From an uncultured Draconibacterium sp. (GTDB lineage Bacteria > Bacteroidota > Bacteroidia > Bacteroidales > Prolixibacteraceae): 64,000 nucleotides of DNA. The translations under genes were made by a program, and so were the position numbers. The stretch covers positions 62,001 through 126,000 of the forward strand of contig CANLMQ010000008.1 of the NCBI GenBank assembly GCA_947492175.1, read 5' to 3'. The notes below the pieces were generated by a model. That model was not told the origin of the DNA. It did not search any database and saw only the letters and a list, made by a program, of their open reading frames with translations. The first letter of the stretch is position 1. Every line of letters begins with the position of its first letter. Shown one piece after another: positions 61,158-64,000 of this stretch.

Positions 61158-61844
61158 ATGACAGAAAAAGAAGTTCGGGCGTCATTTCTCGAGGCCCTTG
61201 TTATCAAATCGTCGGTTAAACAAAAGGTTTATACCAACACACAACAAACCTTTACCATTTTAAAAAAGGTATTAAATCAGCTTGAAAAGGAATACAAGAA
61301 AGTAATTCAGAGTAAAGTTGCAGAAGCAGTTTTGCCTGAATATAAAGAACGGGGCCCATTTGAAGCTGAGTTTAAAATTGGTGGCGATTTACTCATTTTT
61401 AGCATGCACTCCAATGTTTTTGAGTTTGATGACAAACATCCGGTATGGAAAACCAGTTATATAGAGGAAGATCCCATGCGTTCATATTGCGGAACAATAA
61501 ATATTTATAATTTTTTGGCTGACTCGTTTAAATACAATCGTTTAAATGATTTGGGGTATTTGGTTGCCCGAATTTTTGTGAACAAAGACAATCACTTTTT
61601 TGTAGAAGGAAAACGGCAAGCTGATGAGGTGGTAAAAGATTTTGCGATCGATACCATATCTCCCGGAATTATAAGGCAAATTGTTGAAACGGCAATTCAG
61701 TATAGTATTGAATTTGACCTGTTGGTACCGCATTACGACCAGGTGAAGTTGGCAACAGTAGATCAAATGCGTCAAAAAATAAGTCATTCAAAAATGACAA
61801 CCGGAAAACGTTTGGGATTTGCATTTAATTCAGACGACATATAA
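61158..61844 (+). CDS. Conserved hypothetical protein (228 aa)
   Basis: Not recognised as a characterised family. No signal peptide or membrane helix. The core 'FEAEFKIGGDLLIFSMHSNVFEFDDKHPVWKTSYIEEDPMRSYCGTINIYNFLADSFKYNRLNDLGYLVARIFVNKDNHFFVEGKR' is compact alpha/beta with no recognisable catalytic motif. It looks like a well-conserved cytoplasmic protein because composition and codon use match its neighbours. It lies between proS and pepT, each with its own signals. Confidence 0.7.
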   Translation: MTEKEVRASFLEALVIKSSVKQKVYTNTQQTFTILKKVLNQLEKEYKKVIQSKVAEAVLPEYKERGPFEAEFKIGGDLLIFSMHSNVFEFDDKHPVWKTSYIEEDPMRSYCGTINIYNFLADSFKYNRLNDLGYLVARIFVNKDNHFFVEGKRQADEVVKDFAIDTISPGIIRQIVETAIQYSIEFDLLVPHYDQVKLATVDQMRQKISHSKMTTGKRLGFAFNSDDI

Positions 61845-61876
61845 AAGCATCGGTTTGCAGTTACCATAAGGAAATA

Positions 61877-61884
61877 TATTTTTG
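61877..61884 (+). promoter_or_regulatory. Bacteroidota -7 box for pepT-tilS
   Basis: TATTTTTG, matching TAnnTTTG, 69 nt before the pepT ATG and 8 nt before a short upstream ORF. No clear -33. Confidence 0.5.
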
Positions 61885-61891
61885 CACGTTT

Positions 61892-61948
61892 ATGCAAATT
61901 AGTAAGAATAGTGCGAGTACAAAACAGTACTCAGAATTCACGAAATAG
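61892..61948 (+). other. Short upstream ORF (18 codons) in the pepT leader
   Basis: Starts with ATG directly after the predicted transcript start and stops 4 nt before the pepT ATG, in a different position of the same leader. The peptide (Gln, Ser, Lys-rich) has no known match. It may be chance or a leader peptide. Confidence 0.3.
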
Positions 61949-61952
61949 AACA

Positions 61953-63179
61953 ATGGAAAAAGTAGTAGAAAGATTTATCGGTTACGCAAAACAATACACC
62001 ACGTCCGATCCAAATAGCAAAACCTATCCCAGCACAGACCGTCAGCTGGTTTTTATGCGAAAATTGGTTGAAGAGCTGAAAGAAATTGGATTGAGTGAAG
62101 TTGAAATGGACAACTATGGTTATGTAACAGCAACTATTCCGGCCAAAGGAGTGGAAAACTGTCCGGTTGTGGGATTTATTGCGCACGTTGATACCAGTCC
62201 TGATTTTTCAGGTGAAAATGTAAATCCGCAGATTATTGAAAAATACAATGGTGCACCGGTAAAGTTAAAAAACAATGTAACGATTGATCCAAAGGAATTT
62301 CCGGAAATTCTGAAATATGTTGGCCAGGATATTATCACTGCAGATGGAACAACTTTGCTGGGAGCCGACGATAAGGCGGGTGTTGCAGAAATTGTAACGG
62401 CTGCCGAAATTCTTTTAAAATCGAACGATATTAAACACGGGAAAATCCGGCTTGGTTTTACTCCCGACGAAGAAGTAGGGCACGGAACCGACCATTTTGA
62501 TGTGAAAAAATTCGGTGCCGATTTTGCCTACACTCTTGATGGTGGTGAAATTGGAGAATTGGAGTTCGAAAATTTTAATGCTGCGGGCGCAAAGATTAAA
62601 ATCAATGGACGAAGCGTTCACCCGGGAGCTTCAAAAAACAAAATGATAAATGCCTTGTTGGTTGCACATAAACTTATCGGAATGTTACCACCAACCCAAC
62701 GTCCCGAACACACTGAGAATTACGAAGGATTCTATCATTTGTTATCGTTTAGCGGAAATGTGGAGAAGGCTGACTTGTATTATTTAATCCGAGATCACAG
62801 TACCAAAAAGTTTGAGAAGAAAAAGAAATTGATGAAAGAATTGGTTGATTTGATCAACCTCGAATATGGCAAAGAATTGGTTCAACTCGAAATTGAAGAT
62901 CAGTATTTTAACATGCGCCAGAAAATTGAACCGGTTATGCACGTGGTTGATGTGGCCAGAGAAGCTATGATTAAAGCAGGTGTGGAACCAAAAATTAAAG
63001 CTATTCGAGGAGGTACCGACGGTGCACGACTTTCGTACGATGGATTACCATGCCCGAATGTATTTGCAGGTGGTCATAATTTCCATGGTCCTTTCGAATT
63101 TGTTCCTGTTCCTTCCATGTTAAAATCGGTTGAAGTAATTTTAAATATTGCAGAGGGAGTTGGAAAACTAAATAACTAG
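61953..63179 (+). CDS. pepT: Peptidase T (tripeptide aminopeptidase)
   Basis: A 408-residue M20 zinc peptidase that releases the N-terminal residue of tripeptides in the cytoplasm. Zinc ligands: His in 'GFIAHVDTSPD', Asp in 'LLGADDKAG', Glu in 'GFTPDEEVGHG', Asp in 'YTLDGGEIGE', His in 'FAGGHNFHG'. The dimer domain insert 'RSVHPGASKNKMINAL' is normal. Start: the 14-residue extension (GTG 61911) overlaps the leader, and ATG 61953 gives the family N terminus 'MEKVVERFIGYAKQYTTSD'. Confidence 0.95.
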   Translation: MEKVVERFIGYAKQYTTSDPNSKTYPSTDRQLVFMRKLVEELKEIGLSEVEMDNYGYVTATIPAKGVENCPVVGFIAHVDTSPDFSGENVNPQIIEKYNGAPVKLKNNVTIDPKEFPEILKYVGQDIITADGTTLLGADDKAGVAEIVTAAEILLKSNDIKHGKIRLGFTPDEEVGHGTDHFDVKKFGADFAYTLDGGEIGELEFENFNAAGAKIKINGRSVHPGASKNKMINALLVAHKLIGMLPPTQRPEHTENYEGFYHLLSFSGNVEKADLYYLIRDHSTKKFEKKKKLMKELVDLINLEYGKELVQLEIEDQYFNMRQKIEPVMHVVDVAREAMIKAGVEPKIKAIRGGTDGARLSYDGLPCPNVFAGGHNFHGPFEFVPVPSMLKSVEVILNIAEGVGKLNN

Positions 63180-63186
63180 TAGAAAA

Positions 63187-64000
63187 ATGTTTGAACAATT
63201 CATTGAGAACATAAAACAGAAGCAACTTTTTCAAACTACAGAGAAAGTACTGCTGGCCATCAGCGGTGGAATAGACAGTATGGTGCTTTTGCATTTGTTC
63301 GAAAAATCGGGTTTTGATTATGGAATTGTTCACTGCAATTTCCGTTTACGTGGCGATGAATCGGACGGCGATGAAGAGTTTGTGAAAAGACAGGTACTGG
63401 TGCATGGAGTACCTGCTTTTTTCGAAAGTTTTGATACTTCAGAGTATTCTCAACTAAAAGGAATTTCCATTGAAATGGCGGCTCGTGAACTGCGTTACGA
63501 ATACTTCGAACGTATTAGAATCGAAAATGGCTACGATTATATTGTAACGGCACATCATCAGGATGATTTGATTGAGACATTCTTTTTGAACCTTTCGCGA
63601 AAAACAGGAATAAAAGGATTGACCGGAATCAAAGAAAAGGCCGGAACCCTTGTGCGTCCCTTACTTTTTGCAAGTCGCTCGGATATTGAAAGGTATGCAT
63701 CGCAAAACTATATCGGGTTTCGCGAAGATTCCACGAACAACGAGGTAACCTACCAGCGCAATTTTTTGCGGCATAAAATCCTTCCGCTTTTTTCAGAATT
63801 AAATCCTGCTTTTAAAAAGAATTTTCTGGCAAGTGTGGAGAATTTAAAGGTTGCCGAACAGGTTTATTTGGGATTTCTGAATAAGGAAAAGGCTGATGTT
63901 GTTTCAACAAGAGAAGGAGAAGTTTTAATTCATATTCTCCGGTTAATAGAATCGTCGTATCCAAAACCCTTGTTGCTTGAAATATTATCGGAGTTTAATT
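63187..64000 (+). CDS. tilS: tRNA(Ile)-lysidine synthase TilS (3' truncated by window end)
   Basis: At least 271 residues, open to the end of the window. The N-type PP-loop ATPase motif 'LLAISGGIDSMVLLHLF' (about 21-37), 'HCNFRLRGDESDGDEEFV', 'TAHHQDDLIETFFLNLSR' and 'NNEVTYQRNFLRHKILPLF' identify TilS, which puts lysine on C34 of tRNA-Ile2 so that it reads AUA. The gene starts 7 bp after pepT, so the two are co-transcribed. Confidence 0.93.
   Translation, partial: MFEQFIENIKQKQLFQTTEKVLLAISGGIDSMVLLHLFEKSGFDYGIVHCNFRLRGDESDGDEEFVKRQVLVHGVPAFFESFDTSEYSQLKGISIEMAARELRYEYFERIRIENGYDYIVTAHHQDDLIETFFLNLSRKTGIKGLTGIKEKAGTLVRPLLFASRSDIERYASQNYIGFREDSTNNEVTYQRNFLRHKILPLFSELNPAFKKNFLASVENLKVAEQVYLGFLNKEKADVVSTREGEVLIHILRLIESSYPKPLLLEILSEFN

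Overview
This window is a bacterial chromosome segment from the phylum Bacteroidota. The evidence is type IX secretion (T9SS) genes (PorP/SprF paralogs, a gliding-motility-type C-terminal domain, a DUF4835/PorD-like protein), SusC/SusD outer-membrane transport genes, an ECF sigma/FecR pair, the Bacteroidota RpoZ, and promoters of the TTTG-N19-TAnnTTTG type. Gene content fits a marine or sediment Marinilabiliales/Prolixibacteraceae-like lineage, but that assignment is inference. Almost all the DNA is coding and I see no phage, IS element, integrase or CRISPR array.

Layout. 1-5.9 kb: the end of a dihydroorotate-dehydrogenase-like gene, a secreted C-type-lectin/PKD protein with a T9SS type-B sorting domain, and on the other strand a HEAT-PorP/SprF-PorP/SprF operon. 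5.9-10.8 kb: MATE transporter, OsmC protein, a 21/42-bp minisatellite, RsgA, and an alpha-oxoamine synthase (candidate serine palmitoyltransferase). 11-17.2 kb: a conserved housekeeping block bamD-rpoZ-coaBC-DUF4835-recN followed by a CvfB-like S1 protein. 17.3-22.7 kb: a four-gene minus-strand operon with a VWA-like membrane protein and three tandem DUF6340 lipoproteins. 22.9-30.1 kb: M28 peptidase and esterase pair, a YdcF protein, a fused APH-kinase/RapZ-C protein with a 45-residue zinc-ribbon-like partner, YebC, and a class-I-isoprenoid-synthase-like protein. 30.2-35.9 kb: an ABC exporter (MacB/FtsX type) and a DUF4199-GT2-membrane protein operon. 36.2-36.9 kb: SRP RNA and a tandemly duplicated tRNA-Thr/tRNA-Tyr pair.

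37-52.3 kb is the most accessory-looking part. It holds an STN-domain SusC paralog without a SusD, then an ECF sigma factor, a FecR anti-sigma factor, a second closely similar SusC without STN, a SusD, and two large secreted proteins of unknown function. The likely logic is that the STN receptor senses ligand, contacts FecR in the periplasm and releases the sigma factor, which drives the SusCD transporter and possibly the two secreted proteins. 52.5-59.5 kb: a BamA/TamA-like barrel, a lipoprotein-LytS-LytTR operon, a FadL/OmpP1 barrel, and a lipoprotein with an aromatic/glycine block and a very long serine/arginine tail. 59.6-64 kb: proS, a conserved hypothetical, pepT, and the start of tilS, which runs off the window.

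Start codons were moved from the longest open frame where a promoter element, signal peptide or family length argued for it; each case is stated in its entry. All family assignments come from reading motifs by eye, with no database search.
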